47,376 bases of DNA from Asparagopsis taxiformis (GCA_030407315.1 JALQPE010002657.1:1-47376), one strand, 5' to 3'. Positions 27,983 to 39,412 are shown, numbered from the stretch's first letter. Notes: generated by a model from the letters alone, not told the origin. Program-made: numbers and translations.

Positions 27983-28771
27983 TTATTTATGATAACTGCT
28001 TCTCAATAGTACTGAGTGTCTTCTCTTTCCACCCAGGACTTCCCAACGGGCCTCAAAAGCCTCCACTGCTGTGCCCCACTGGACATCTGATCCAGTAAAT
28101 ATATCTGGTATATCATCATTGAACGAACAAATTTCACGCATTAGCCGCTTGTATCGCTGGAACTTGCGTTTGTGGCCCTTTTTAGTCCATTTTGACTCAT
28201 TATACTGATCAACGATCACTTTTCGCATGTCTATGTCGTTGAAAACACGCACTGGGTGGAACCCGTCTGCAGCGCTTCCGTGGCGCCATAATGACACGAG
28301 GCTTGATGCATCCTTCGGTGTTTTTGGAATATATGCTGCTTCCAATACTCAGCCCACAGATTTAAGTGTATTAGATGGCCCAAGAGTATCCACTGTAGCC
28401 TGATCCGCACCCCCTGATCCAAATTGTGTCGTAGTCTGACCTATCGCATCAGATGTATCGTGGCCTGTTCTTCCGGGCAACCCAACGGACCTTGCCAAAG
28501 TTGGTACACCTCCTCCACTTGTTCTTCCACTATTTTTAGATTTTCTGTCCCGGAGTAGCTCAAATCTAGAGAGTAGCTGGTTGGTCCATATTTCTGCGTC
28601 GTTGTTGCCCTCCCCCTTGTACATATGTAGAGACTGGTTGTTCAGCTTCTGGGCGTCTTCCTCCATAGACAACTGATCTGATAGTGACTCGGCCCTTACT
28701 TGTACTGGTTCAATGAACCCTTCTCCACTGCCTCCTCCTTGAATTCGCTTACTTTCATTCCTTCGCTCCAT
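27983..28771 (-). pseudogene. Accessory ORF of the Crypton-like element, interrupted by one TGA
   Basis: The ATG at 28771 opens a 140-codon frame ending in TGA at 28351-28349. The same frame continues at once as VLEAAYIPK and runs to 27983, so the whole reads as a ~262-codon gene with one nonsense codon, plausibly a former Trp TGG. The N-terminal half is polar with a Gly-rich segment. The C-terminal half is basic and aromatic (WTKKGHKRKFQRYKRL; WEVLGGKRRHS), suggestive of a small DNA-binding domain. I do not recognise the family. It lies on the same strand as the tyrosine recombinase relic, about 670 bases away, so it may be its partner gene. Confidence 0.5.
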
Positions 28772-29439
28772 ATCCCGGATGTAGTAGTAAACGCTTTAGT
28801 TGAGTAGCAAAAAAGAATAAATCACTTCAATAGAAACTCATGAGTAGTATTTATCGCGAAAGTATGAACCCGTAACAATCAACGCTTAGAATAGAATCGT
28901 AACAGCAGAGATAAATCTAAATCTAGTAACGGATAGTTGAAAGGTAGCAAGCAAACTATCCGTTTTCTTCAGTTAGATTATCAACTAACTACTATGAATG
29001 TATTTCTGATTGCGCTATAATAACATATTAAGAATATATACTAATTTTTTTCACCTTAGAATAAGACTGAAATTATTCACAGGTGCTGTCTCGAGAATGG
29101 CTTCAGGGTAGGGTTTGGAGTCCCATGTTCACGCTACTGAGCCACTGAGGGCTTCCAGGGCGGGTTCATTTTTTGGCAATTTGTGCTGCGAAAACAAGTG
29201 CGTGGAGTTACAACAGGCTGTCATTCCTCTCCGATCGTCAATCCAAATTCTGCACATTATAACTGAGGCTGATTTAGCTTACCTCAACTTATCATACCAT
29301 TAGACAGCCTGTATTTCAGGATACATAAACTGACACTAGTTTGGTACACTGCAATAGCACTGATAACAATAGATTGGAAACTAATTGTGGTCACTCACTC
29401 CCTGTGCGGCATATGTAACGACTTGTTTATTTTGCTTCT
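28772..29439. other. Spacer between accessory ORF and recombinase relic
   Basis: AT-rich. ATCCGTTTTC and its near inverse AACGGATAGTTG occur within 28925-28965. No gene was recognised. Confidence 0.4.
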
Positions 29440-30805
29440 CTAGCTGTCACTCTCCTGTTCTGTCCGTTCCAATTGGACCGTATCAGCATGTCTCAGGAAA
29501 TCTTCTATATTTGTGAACTTGGGAAGATCTGGTGCACTGCAGTCGTTGTACGCTGCGCAGTAGTTTGCATATGCATTGGCCCCTGTCATGTGTATTTTTC
29601 CATGACTTGTTCATCGCGTAGCCCAAGCGATCTGTACAGCTGAACCGCTCCCCGTTTGATTGAGTGGCCCGAGTACATAGTTAGATCTCCTGGGCCGACT
29701 CCACACATGCGTAGACGCTCTCGCATGAACTCTGTGAACCTCTTCACGGGCCATGCTTCTTCCGGCCTTATCATATTCTTTTTGTCTACTGTACAAAACA
29801 AGTACCCGGGCCTGTTTCCACGTACACCCAGCCAAGAAGGGCCACGAATGGATCAGCGACGACAGCGCTTCGCATTCCAGAGTTTCCGGCCCACTCCTCC
29901 AGCCTATACTCTCGGGGCTTCGTAGAGTTTTTAATTGACTCAGTAATTGTAAGTAGCACACTCCCTGTACCTGTATGTCCCGGATCTATAGTTACATGCG
30001 ATACTTTGAACTTTCGAACCTCATCATACCTGAGGCCCAGATTCAGTCCTACTACCATGATTGAGTGTAACAGTATATCTCGCATATCTATCTCTGATCC
30101 ACAGCCCAACCAGAATCGAGACGCGTGTGCGCACACTAGACCCATTGTAAGAGGCCTGGCCCTTACCTTAGATCTATCAGATTGTGACAAGTGTACTCTA
30201 TGCGATGCTCGTAGCTTCTTGATATCTTCATTTCCTATCAGAGGGTTCCCACTTGCTGAACCTTCGCTCATATTCATACTCCATGGCCCACGGTGACCTG
30301 CTTCTTCGTATACGACTCGTAATCCTTGCACGAGAGCCCCTACAGATTCATCCGTCATAGCGTCAGGCTTCCCTATCCTGCAATACGTAGATATGAAATT
30401 TAGAACTATTTTAGATGAATCAATTGTCACTCTCCCTGGGTCTTCTGATCCAATTTTCTCGGTAAACTCCTTCAGTAGCTTTGCAGCTCGGTTTTTGTTC
30501 TTGATAGACGACTTGGAAGACGCAATTCCGATGAGGGCCGTTTCCGGTAGTAAATTGGTAGCTGAAACCTCTTGAAATCTGTTACTAGCAGATGCATTTC
30601 CCCTCCCTACTCTATTCATAGATTCCATTGTAATAAAGAAGAGAGTTGAACCCACGTTCAAATGTTTGTTAGTAGTGATATTGCTGATTGAGCCAAGTGC
30701 TCGGGTTGTGTACAAATTTCTGATAGAAGATCCCTCTTTAGCTCTACTCCAGTACCCCTTTTTTCTCATATGCTTCCATCTATTCATAGATCTAGACAAT
30801 TCCAT
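29440..30805 (-). pseudogene. Crypton-like tyrosine recombinase, two frameshifts
   Basis: The ATG at 30805 opens 339 codons with GLNLGLRYDEVRKFKV, where the Arg fits the first catalytic residue of tyrosine recombinases. A frame change near 29795 leads to YLFCTVDKKNMIRPEEAW and YSGHSIKRGAVQLYRSLG, the HxxR box. A second change near 29600 leads to KIHMTGANAYANYCAAYND with a candidate His/Trp position and nucleophilic Tyr, then a stop at 29442-29440. The RHRY order is that of Crypton transposons, which integrate by site-specific recombination. In the unshifted frames the protein ends before the nucleophile, so this copy should be inactive. No chromosomal role is suggested. Confidence 0.75.
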
Positions 30806-32450
30806 ACCAAAATGAACGCAAACTAAACCAAGATTTCTAGAAGGTTACATTTTTCCCATTGCTAGTTCTTACTGATCAATAATATACAAAGTAATTGCGG
30901 ATAGTTCACAGCAACCGGCATTCTACATAAAAAGCTCTAGAAAATCTACATTCTATCGTACTCAGTCGGTAAGTTCTACCATTTCATCATTTATTGCATG
31001 TTTGGATGAATGAATAGTCGTTAGGTTTAACTGTGCGAAATACCTTGATAATGACTCTACTAATATTATACTATTTTTCGCACCCTTTGTCGCACCCTCC
31101 TACCATAAGTTTTTGAATAATTTGATGTGGTAACGTTGCAGAGCCCATCTTCGCACCCCCCTTTTTCTCAGTCATCATTGGCTACGAAAACATATATTTT
31201 AGGGTATCCCCACAGTATCCCTCCTTACAGTATCAGTTGCAGATTTCGATGCGGCGATGGACTCGATTTCTTCTTTTGCGTTTTTCTCAGTGAAGATGGA
31301 GAGATAGAACCCCCTTTCTTAGTGCCTTCAAGAGGGTCAATAAGAAACTGGTGCTACAACGCAGTATTTGTATGCATTTCTGGGATATGACCTACTTTGA
31401 TAGATGGTGCCATTAGAGAAAATGTGCCATTGCGTGATGTACAGAGCAGCTTGTTTAGCTCTCCAATTAGCACTGTGCTACACTTAGACAAATTTGCTTA
31501 CAGTATCAGCCCCACAGTATCCCCCCATTTTGCTTCACGTGTGGCGGCCATTTTTTAGTTACCCTAAGTTATCATACGTTGGCCAATTGCCATTCAGTTC
31601 GTGAATAACCCTAAATTACATACTAGTTTCCTTAATTGTCCCAGACTAATTTATTTCATTGCTGTAGCTCGGATGCATTGCTGTATGTTTGGCCCTACTA
31701 GAACACCTTTTTTTACTTACCTTAAGTTATCATATTTGGGTTGATCGCAATTACAATTTTATACTGGGCAAAGAAATTGAACTAAACTAAATTACATGGG
31801 TGCTGCCGTGCATAGTCGCTGGAGCGAGGCACCAATGCACCGGTGCAATTTTATCTAAAGTTTCCTTTTTTCTATTTTCCACTAAGAACCTAATCTATAG
31901 CATTGCTGTCGGCTCTCCGGCGCGGGTGCGAGAAATCTACTGTCACGCTGCAGCGGTGGGTGTTCGCACCGTCCAAAATGCACCCTCCGCGACTGCGTGA
32001 CTGCTTTACTAACTTGACTTTATTTTTGTTGCGGTGCGAGTTTCAGGTAATGTAATATTATTGTAACGTTATGTTACTGTAAGCTATTTGTCTGTAATTT
32101 ACATGCCCCGCGCTCCGGAGCTCGCTCCGGCGGCGTCTAGTCGCTCGATACGTTAGTTAAATAGGATCTGCTCTAGCCCTGTCTCTCGTTCTTCGAAGGT
32201 AGAAGAGGGAATTGAGTAAAATCGCGGTCTAGCGACGAAAAACTAGCTCTCTGTTGCTCCGACCCACTTCGTCCCACTTTCCAGGCTTCCTTACCTTCCT
32301 AAACTTACCTTGCAATTCCATATCGTTCCACTACGCGCGCGCACCACCAGAACGTGGGAAGCAACAGCTGACCCAACTCGTCTGTTGAGATACGTTGTTT
32401 TCAGTCCCTCTCATAGTGGCTTGTATCGCTATTGGCAGTATACTCTCGCT
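30806..32450. other. Repeat-bearing intergenic region without genes
   Basis: Three CGCACCC-containing runs occur at about 31078-31155. ACAGTATC occurs at about 31211, 31227, 31500 and 31513, with adjacent CCCC runs. Two blocks near 31555 and 31715 share TTACCyTAAGTTATCATA, each followed by a related AAATTACAT stretch. These look like ends of old non-autonomous elements. No ORF has a recognisable domain. Confidence 0.5.
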
Positions 32451-32458
32451 TATAAAAG
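32451..32458 (+). promoter_or_regulatory. TATA-box-like sequence TATAAAAG
   Basis: A consensus TATAAAAG followed by GCCGTGCACACCGTCACT, but no convincing gene lies downstream. It may be a relic promoter of a transposon or an LTR. Confidence 0.3.
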
Positions 32459-32489
32459 GCCGTGCACACCGTCACTGAGGAAACTCTTC

Positions 32490-32720
32490 AGTTCAATCCG
32501 CTCGGACTGGTCCGCCAAATGAAAGTGCAGACGATACTGCGAGAACATATCAGGACCTCAGACCGGACCAACATGATTCATTTCAATTCGAGACTGGACT
32601 AGCCAGATTTCATATTTCGTAGATCTAGACGCCTGCGGTGCTTCATTGTGAACTGCAGAACTGGCAGTTTAAATATGAGGAGCAGGACCTGAACTTCCCA
32701 CTGAGGACCAGTCCGTAAAC
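32490..32720. mobile_element. Non-autonomous hAT-like relic with GGACTGG/GGACC motifs
   Basis: Several copies of GGACTGG, CCAGTCC, GGACC and CTGGAC occur in both orientations within 230 bases. The same motif set flanks the hAT transposase relic at 45134-47171, at about 44945-45160 and 47195-47376. This suggests a deletion derivative mobilised by a related transposase. Ends and target-site duplication were not identified. Confidence 0.5.
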
Positions 32721-32749
32721 CAGTCTGCATTGGACTGTGCACATGTCTA

Positions 32750-33407
32750 TCGCTGAGCCACATAAATCGCATAAAGTTCCCAATTGGGAAATTACCCAAA
32801 CCTTTCATTAGAGGGTTTTGGTAACCCACCAGTGGGAATTTTATGGGAAAAAGGGGGCGCAAGCCCGAAAATAGACTCGCTGAATCATGCTGAGTTTATG
32901 GGGAGATAGAGCAGTTCTGTAAGCAGTTTCAACACGATTTGAAAAGTGAAGTAAACCAGCACAAAAATGTGAAAGTAAAGATGAAGGATATTTCCCAGTC
33001 ACGGAACACGGTTTGCGTGACGACCATTCGCACCAGACAGGTGTCCGTAAAGCATGCTCAACAATGCATGCGTGCATCTGCACATAAATTGGTGGCGGAC
33101 AAGATGATCTATTCAAAAATTGCGGCGAGTGGAGTACGCTGTTGTCTTCTACAGACAACTGTCTTTGGTTGATCGGCGTCACACTTGATGCCATCGCGTT
33201 ACATTCAAAAGAAATTGTGACTACCCACAGATGTTTCACTAAAACCTGTCTCCGCCGGAGATACTTTACTGTTGACGGTGAAAACATTCTGTAAGCACAT
33301 TTCTGTTCCCTGGTTACTAATTTTAGATACGGTGGTGTCTGCTGAATCGCTTAGCCACAAAATTCCCATAAACTTCCCATATGGGAATTTTCCAAAACCC
33401 TCTATTG
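32750..33407 (+). repeat. Pair of ~55-bp direct repeats, 601 bp apart
   Basis: The blocks at 32750-32801 and 33351-33407 share the order AGCCACA, CATAAA, TTCCCA, TGGGAA, CCAAA. The first block is followed by TAGAGGGTTTTGG and the second ends CCAAAACCCTCTA, an exact inverse pair. The interval may be a degenerate MITE pair or a short element with composite ends. It contains no gene. Confidence 0.6.
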
Positions 33408-34490
33408 TCGTTCACGTAGTACTTCACTTATCTGTCACCCGCCGCAAGTCACACCCCTGGCTTACTGTCGGATGATCAAACAGCATTACAGTCCCAGCAT
33501 TACAGCAAATAGCACAACCAGTACTTAACCGGCGCCGACGAACTGGCAACGATAAATAAAGAAGGCTTCATCCTCATCATCAACATTTACACAAGGGCGA
33601 CCAAAGCCAGTGTTCGCCTTCCAAATTAAAACGTCACTCACGGCATTTCGTCTATTAATTTTGGGATTTCTCAATAATTTTAAAATAATTTGAAATACTG
33701 TACCTCGCAAATCCGTCGCAATGGGCAATGGCAAGCGTGATGGCAGTTGGTGCGGGTTGCATCTTCAGGCCGTGTACTAAGAGCCGGCCTATCATAGCTG
33801 TCATTTGGCGTGGGGGAAGGACCTTGAAGTCAGGTGGATCCTAATTTGGGTGCCCATTACCTAGCCACTTCGTTCCGCTCCACTCCTCAGCCAATCACCC
33901 CGCTTGCGCCAAGCACCTGGCGTGAAGCCCGCCACTTTCTAACACTCTTACTCCGCGTTTACCAAACATTCCTTTGCCGTCGCTCACCAGAGGCTTCGCT
34001 GAGTCGCCAAAGTCTAATAAGCTTTGAAGCTGCAGATCTAACGATTCACCAGGTATTCATGCACACGCTATGCCGATATTTGAATAATGGGAATTGACGA
34101 GAAGCCGTCTTGATATTTGTGGAACTGGAACGGAAAATGGCGCTCCTTCCACGTTGGCAATATAAAATCAAGAACTCCGAAGAAAGTGCAGTGTCTGCTG
34201 GAGGTAGGATAGCAGCAGATATGTTATACAGGCGATGAAGAGTGGTGAAGCCCGCGAATTTGCAGGGAAAGTGGAAATTAGGACAGATTCCACATCATTA
34301 CGGAAGCGCCACATGGGAAGAAGAGGTTTCTGTGTATTCTTGTCATCTTGCGGACGTCGCACCACCAGCGCTGACAACAATATGCGTAATCTTGATCCTG
34401 GGGTCATGCTACCATGATCATCTTGTCGGGATATGTTTGCTATCCTGATCACACCCTGTTTGAAACATTGTGTTCTGCATGGTACAGCAA
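33408..34490. other. Intergenic stretch, nothing recognised
   Basis: Short ORFs on both strands have no recognisable domains, and no repeat of note was seen. Confidence 0.5.
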
Positions 34491-34916
34491 TCAAAAAATG
34501 AGTGACTGCAGAATCAAAAACGTATTCGGTGGAATTAGCGGTACGCAGGTTCTCATGAAGTCGTGTCCCATTTCGTACGCAACATCCACATTATCTGATA
34601 CTTTGACGCCGACATCTAGACAGGAGTCAAGTGTAGCAAGCGGTGTTGAAAGGCCTTTTGAGCAAACATCGTTCATTATTCTTCCCAGCGCGGAATGTCG
34701 AGTAACCATTGGTATACCGACGACTTGGAACGCTAGAATGCATCCACAGCCGAGTAAATCATGGACTGTTTCGCAGATTGGAGGTAGCGGAGGGTTGTCT
34801 GACTTCCTTTCTGTGGAAACGATGCTTTCTATGTCAAACGACTCCCCGATAGGTGTTTGTGCGCGTGCATAGCCGGTTAGAAGTGCTAGAAGAGCTACGC
34901 CAAGCATACATCTCAT
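34491..34916 (-). CDS. Small secreted six-cysteine protein (family member 1), 141 aa
   Basis: It begins MRCMLGVALLALLTGYARAQ, a clear signal peptide with likely cleavage near ARA-Q. The mature part has six cysteines in the pattern C-x8-C-x-C-x25-C-x13-C-x24-C, with ICETVHDLLGCGCILAF as its core. The proteins at 36533-36958 and 37854-38273 share this pattern. No catalytic motif or second membrane segment is evident. Three disulfides are plausible. The function is unknown; an extracellular or cell-wall role is inferred only from secretion. It is transcribed away from the other two members. Confidence 0.8.
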   Translation of the reverse strand: MRCMLGVALLALLTGYARAQTPIGESFDIESIVSTERKSDNPPLPPICETVHDLLGCGCILAFQVVGIPMVTRHSALGRIMNDVCSKGLSTPLATLDSCLDVGVKVSDNVDVAYEMGHDFMRTCVPLIPPNTFLILQSLIF

Positions 34917-36532
34917 GACTGATGGTAATGCCGATGTTTCGAGTTGATGTGTCCGTGTAGAAACGGAGTTTCGGGATAATTGTTTCTAGAGGTGGGGAGG
35001 GTTCACCTATGTATCAGTATGAACTGGATTTGGCTTGGGGTAAATGTGGTAAGTGAAAGTTAGTCCAGTGTTTCAAGGTAGAAAAGAGGCGATATGAGCC
35101 GGTCGTCTGAAAACTATCTTGAAAAAGCTTTTGGTTTCCGAATGTATGTCAGTGCTCTGCAAGTTTTCCTTTTCGCTGGTAGGCGTTCAGGAATTTTGTC
35201 AACTATCGTATCCTGGTCTTCCAATGGCGCTTTACGAGAAGAAGCCGGTGAGACTAATTTGGCTCTACGAGAATAATTGACATATCCCAGACGGCATGGG
35301 GTGGGCAGACATCATAGCTAACTTGCGTTGTCAAAAACGTTCTCATGATTAGAATATCAGTACATACACTTCATGTTTCGAAGTGGTAAATCCTTCGGAA
35401 AGGGGGTCTGTTGAAGACGAGATGAAGATGTTTGGTCTGATGCCCGAGCCAAAACTTCCAGTGAATCATTGACTCTGATGACAACACCTCAAAAGGTCTG
35501 GTTCACATTGCGGAAGAGTGTCGTGTTTATTTGAAACGTTGCACAGATGATAAGGCCATGTGCTGTGGAGATAACAACATTTCATTGGCTCACTTCGTTA
35601 CAAGTGGCGTCCCGGTGATGAAGGAAATTGATTGTGACCCAATTAGGAAACTTTCAGCAAATGCTCAAATTTTATCGAGATTTACGCTTGCCGTTCGCCA
35701 GTGCTGCCCTATTCCACCGCCCATCAAGTTGATCGCGAAAAAGCCTCCTCGTCCGGGTTGAATCGATTCCCAGCGAAGGAGGAGCATGCTTTCATCGAAT
35801 GTGATTCTTCTGTAAGGTATGTCCAGAGAAAATATTGAGCATACTCCCTCTACCATATCTTCTGCTCTGCACTGAGGTCGAATACTTGGTAGATCTACTT
35901 TATATCTGCTTCATAGTACTGATGGTGAGAAAAGTAGCTCAGTGTGTGCGATTTCCGCTCGTTCCTTACTAGAAAGGCAATTAATCATTTCCACCATTTG
36001 TAGTTGCACGATGAAATCTTGCTTCCTCAATCCAGAAGCTCACCCAGTACAATCCTACTTTTCTCAAGTCACACAAATCTAAATTTAGTTGACATGGGAA
36101 ACCTTTCTTACTACCCCACTTTCCAGTTTGAACTATTTCCGTAGCCCTTGAATACGAATGGAGAACAGAGCTCCTCTTGCACTGAATGGGACGCGTCCTG
36201 TTACCACCAATTCCCCAGGTTCTTTGAAAAAGAGTTTTGCACCGTTCGAAGTCCCTCTACCGATGGTCTGGTAGAAAATATAGGTACATGGACGGCAATG
36301 GTGCAAAGTGTTTCACATCTATGGATCTACCGAAATACTCACTATATCAACGTATCTTCTAAGTATAGCCGTGATATCATCCATGACGAAGCTGCAGCTC
36401 CTCCCTGAACAACATTTGTTTCCCATTTAAGAACTAAAGTCCGCGATAACCGCGATCACAGTCAATTCATTTTCACTTGATTCCCAATCGCAAATCAACC
36501 CATCGCCGCTAAGTCAAACGTCAATATTGAAC
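34917..36532. other. Region between the first two six-cysteine genes
   Basis: About 1.6 kb between divergent paralogues. Short ORFs (for example at 35531-35761 and 36148-36408) lack the signal peptide and cysteine pattern and are not called. It should hold both promoters. CATTTAAG near 36424 is a weak TATA-like candidate for the gene at 36533. Confidence 0.4.
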
Positions 36533-36958
36533 ATGAAGTCAGTTATCATCCTGTGCGCTCTGTTGCTACTCTCTCAAATGAGCCATGCATCTCCGAATAG
36601 GAAAATGGAGCTGAGCGCTGCAAGACAGGCCGAGCCGTCACCCTCAATTATAACACTTCCTTCTCTAATTGTTCCTCAAATTTGTTCTTTGCCAACTGAA
36701 GTTCTTGGGTGTCTATGTGTATTCGTGTTCGATACTTCCAGTGTACCCATGATTCCCGCTTTTGTCCCTGGATCAGGAACTGTCAACTCATTCTGTGAAC
36801 CTTTCCTTGCGAATGCTCAAGAAACTCTAAGCGTATGTAATATTTTTGCTCCAGATGGAGAGCTGGACCTTACGGCTGTATTTTCTGCGATTCAAAACCT
36901 TGTGACTGAATGCACACTTTTCATTCCGGGACAGGGTTTTTTGGCGGGTCAGGAGTAA
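36533..36958 (+). CDS. Small secreted six-cysteine protein (family member 2), 141 aa
   Basis: The open frame begins with TTG at 36527, but the first ATG is at 36533, giving MKSVIILCALLLLSQMSHA, a signal peptide. After a Ser/Pro-rich stretch the mature domain has C-x8-C-x-C-x25-C-x13-C-x24-C. Shared features with the neighbours are LGCLCVFVFD, VNSFCEPF and an acidic segment before the last cysteine. There is an extra Cys only in the signal peptide. The function is unknown. It is the first of two plus-strand paralogues, and tandem duplication is the simplest origin. Confidence 0.8.
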   Translation: MKSVIILCALLLLSQMSHASPNRKMELSAARQAEPSPSIITLPSLIVPQICSLPTEVLGCLCVFVFDTSSVPMIPAFVPGSGTVNSFCEPFLANAQETLSVCNIFAPDGELDLTAVFSAIQNLVTECTLFIPGQGFLAGQE

Positions 36959-37853
36959 CGTCTAGGAATGGGACACGGATGTTTGGCGGCGGATTTAGAA
37001 TTCGCGATCAGTTTTGTACCTCAACGGTTCGAGAAGACTAGTTCTCCTAGACGAAGAGTTAGTATTCTTCTCGTCTCGCATGAATACTTGAAAGCTACTG
37101 GAATAAATAAGTGAATCATCTTGGATTCCTGATGCATGTTTACTTTTGAACTTTTGTTCCCAGAATGAATGCCGTAGCCATCTACACATTGTGATGTCCA
37201 AGTTTAGTAGGAAAGACGTAACGCGATCCGCCCATGGCGCGTATTTTACAGCAACTTTTCCTGCCACGTTTCCACCTGTTGAAAATATTATTATTTTTGC
37301 AAAAATTCAGCTTCATGAATTGCTGAGCAGTATGACTCAACGTCAAACTCCGACACCACTCGGCGGCACAGGTGGTGCCTCGCTTCTGCGATGGGACACA
37401 CTGTGCGTTGTGAACGTATGAACTTGATGACACCGGACAGCATGCAGCCTCGCCGAAATCTAAGTCGCTGGAGAAACTTGCAACTATTTTCGAATACGAG
37501 GGCTCATTTGCCAAGTTAACACTTGATATTGCCAACTAACCGAGTATAATGTGATACTGTTCCTGAGGCCAGTTCAAGTCTACACATATTCTGAACTCAT
37601 CGGTTCACATTCAGTGCAACCTGTTGACGTCTAATAATTTCCACACGGAGAAAGTTTTCCGACATAAACAGGCACAAGATCTCCAATGATGTCCTCCTAT
37701 ATTCTCTCTAAACCACATTTCGTCACATCCTATTTAAAGACAATCACAATGAACACAGAGCGTGCCCTTCAAAACCTTTCCGAAAGAGAAGTTCGACTTG
37801 CGATTTCCAACTTCAACCACCGTCTTGCCCGCCCCTCACGCTAATCCAACATT
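36959..37853. other. Region between the second and third six-cysteine genes
   Basis: No gene recognised. CTATTTAAAG near 37731, about 120 bases before the ATG at 37854, is a TATA-like candidate. A similar ATTTAAG lies about 110 bases before the ATG at 36533, so the two genes may share promoter architecture. Confidence 0.4.
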
Positions 37854-38273
37854 ATGAAGGCTATTAATTTCTCAATCGCACTATTGCTAATCTCGATCGC
37901 CATCCACGAGGCAGTCGCAAAAAGCGCAAAAACTTCGCTAAGACAAGAGGAACTGGCGCCGGTACCGCCGCTCGAAGTGCCCGATGCGTGTGAAACGCTC
38001 GGTTCTCTCCTAGGCTGCGTTTGCATTCTGCTTTTCGACGGCTTTTCATTGGAACAACTCCCCTCGACAAATCCGGCCGGTAATGTCGTGAATAACTTCT
38101 GCCAACCCTTCCGTGGCGACATGCTTGGTTCCATCGGCGCATGCTTGGATATTGGAATGGGCTCGGAAAGCCCAGACGGAATCATGGGAACTATCAGCGA
38201 TATTGCTGGCGACTGTATGCCGCTTTTCCCATCCATTCTGTTCAGAACCGTGAAAACTGAGCTTGGGATTTAA
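37854..38273 (+). CDS. Small secreted six-cysteine protein (family member 3), 139 aa
   Basis: MKAINFSIALLLISIAIHEA is a signal peptide. The mature domain has C-x8-C-x-C-x25-C-x13-C-x23-C, with ACETLGSLLGCVCILLFD, VVNNFCQPF and GACLDIG matching members 1 and 2. It is closest to member 1 around CETxxxLLGCxCIL and CLD-G. The function is unknown. The conserved spacing, with rather different residues between the cysteines, suggests an old family under structural constraint. Confidence 0.82.
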   Translation: MKAINFSIALLLISIAIHEAVAKSAKTSLRQEELAPVPPLEVPDACETLGSLLGCVCILLFDGFSLEQLPSTNPAGNVVNNFCQPFRGDMLGSIGACLDIGMGSESPDGIMGTISDIAGDCMPLFPSILFRTVKTELGI

Positions 38274-39007
38274 GAGATTCGATGCAGGTAGCACATCCAT
38301 ATTATGAGTGATTGGAAGAAAATTTTGCCGCTGCCGTTCTGGAACGGAAGTATTGTGGGCGTTATCGATAAGATAATGTTGGACTGATTGGTGGTCTGGT
38401 CTTTTTGGTATCATGGCTTGCTCGGTGTTTCAAAGGTTCGTGTTTAAATAAAGGGTTGTCATGATGAGTATGCCTGGCCATTCTCTGTTCTCGTATATTT
38501 TCCTGTCATTTGAGTAGATCTCAACAAAGCGGATGCAAAAAAATCATACAGGGCTTCTGTTGGACGTCACTAGATTTCACAGTTGGGTATACAGCTTGTT
38601 TGCATATTTCAATGAGCTCCTGGCATTAAGTCACAATTCAAGATGCCGTATGCCGAGAGACTCGAGGAAGTATTGCGAAAAGGAACTACCAGACGTTTGA
38701 TTGCCAACTTTCTGCAATATTATGTGAAGTGTTAAATGGAAAGATTGATTTACATTGTGGTTTACATTACCTGAAAGCAGGGTATTCTACAGAAGGCCAA
38801 AGTGATTCAGTCTCTTCCCGACATAGATAAGATAAACAATGTCAACTAGACTGAGAGTTTCGAAACGACCATGCATTCCCCCTGTTATGGCCTCTCACTT
38901 CCATTTGTTGTTACAAACTTTTCCAGTTTTCGTAGCAATGCCAGCATCAATGTTCTGATGGAGCAGACATATATACGATCGCATACTGACCAGTCCAAAA
39001 ACCGGCT
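38274..39007. other. Intergenic stretch, nothing recognised
   Basis: AAATAAAG at about 38447 is a possible polyadenylation signal for the upstream gene. No ORF of note. Confidence 0.4.
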
Positions 39008-39412
39008 TCACAGCACAGCTATAATAAGTCTTTCCAAATCCCCAAGATTCTCAACGGCCTCCTTTGATATGCGTCTGGCGTCGACAAGACGGCTATCAGC
39101 AATTGTGAGACGTTTCTTAGCTCCTTCCAAAGCCCTCTCCTGCAATTTCATTTCTCCACAATTTGTGCGCCTACATTTGCGCACACCACTGGATGCCTTT
39201 TCAACATGACGACGAGAAAGGTTGCGAACCTCTCGGATATGTGCGTAATAGTTTGCTGCTCGTATTTGTTCAGAGCTCAACTTCTTTCTCTCCAGTAGTA
39301 GAACGGTATGCTCTTCCATGCTTGCGTCTGTCAGAATTTGGGAGATACCAGTCGTGGCCGACGTAGCGATTAAAGCAGCGAGAATTAGCAGTGTTGTAAT
39401 GACAGTCAACAT
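39008..39412 (-). CDS. Possible small membrane-anchored or secreted helical protein, 134 aa
   Basis: It begins MLTVITTLLILAALIATSAT, a signal peptide or anchor. The rest is charged and helical (LLLERKKLSSEQIRAAN; EGAKKRLTIADSRLVDARR), with possible coiled-coil character and only two cysteines. It lacks the six-cysteine pattern of the nearby family. The hydrophobic N-terminus and amphipathic body make it more credible than other short ORFs here, but there is no homology evidence. I do not recognise it. Confidence 0.4.
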   Translation of the reverse strand: MLTVITTLLILAALIATSATTGISQILTDASMEEHTVLLLERKKLSSEQIRAANYYAHIREVRNLSRRHVEKASSGVRKCRRTNCGEMKLQERALEGAKKRLTIADSRLVDARRISKEAVENLGDLERLIIAVL

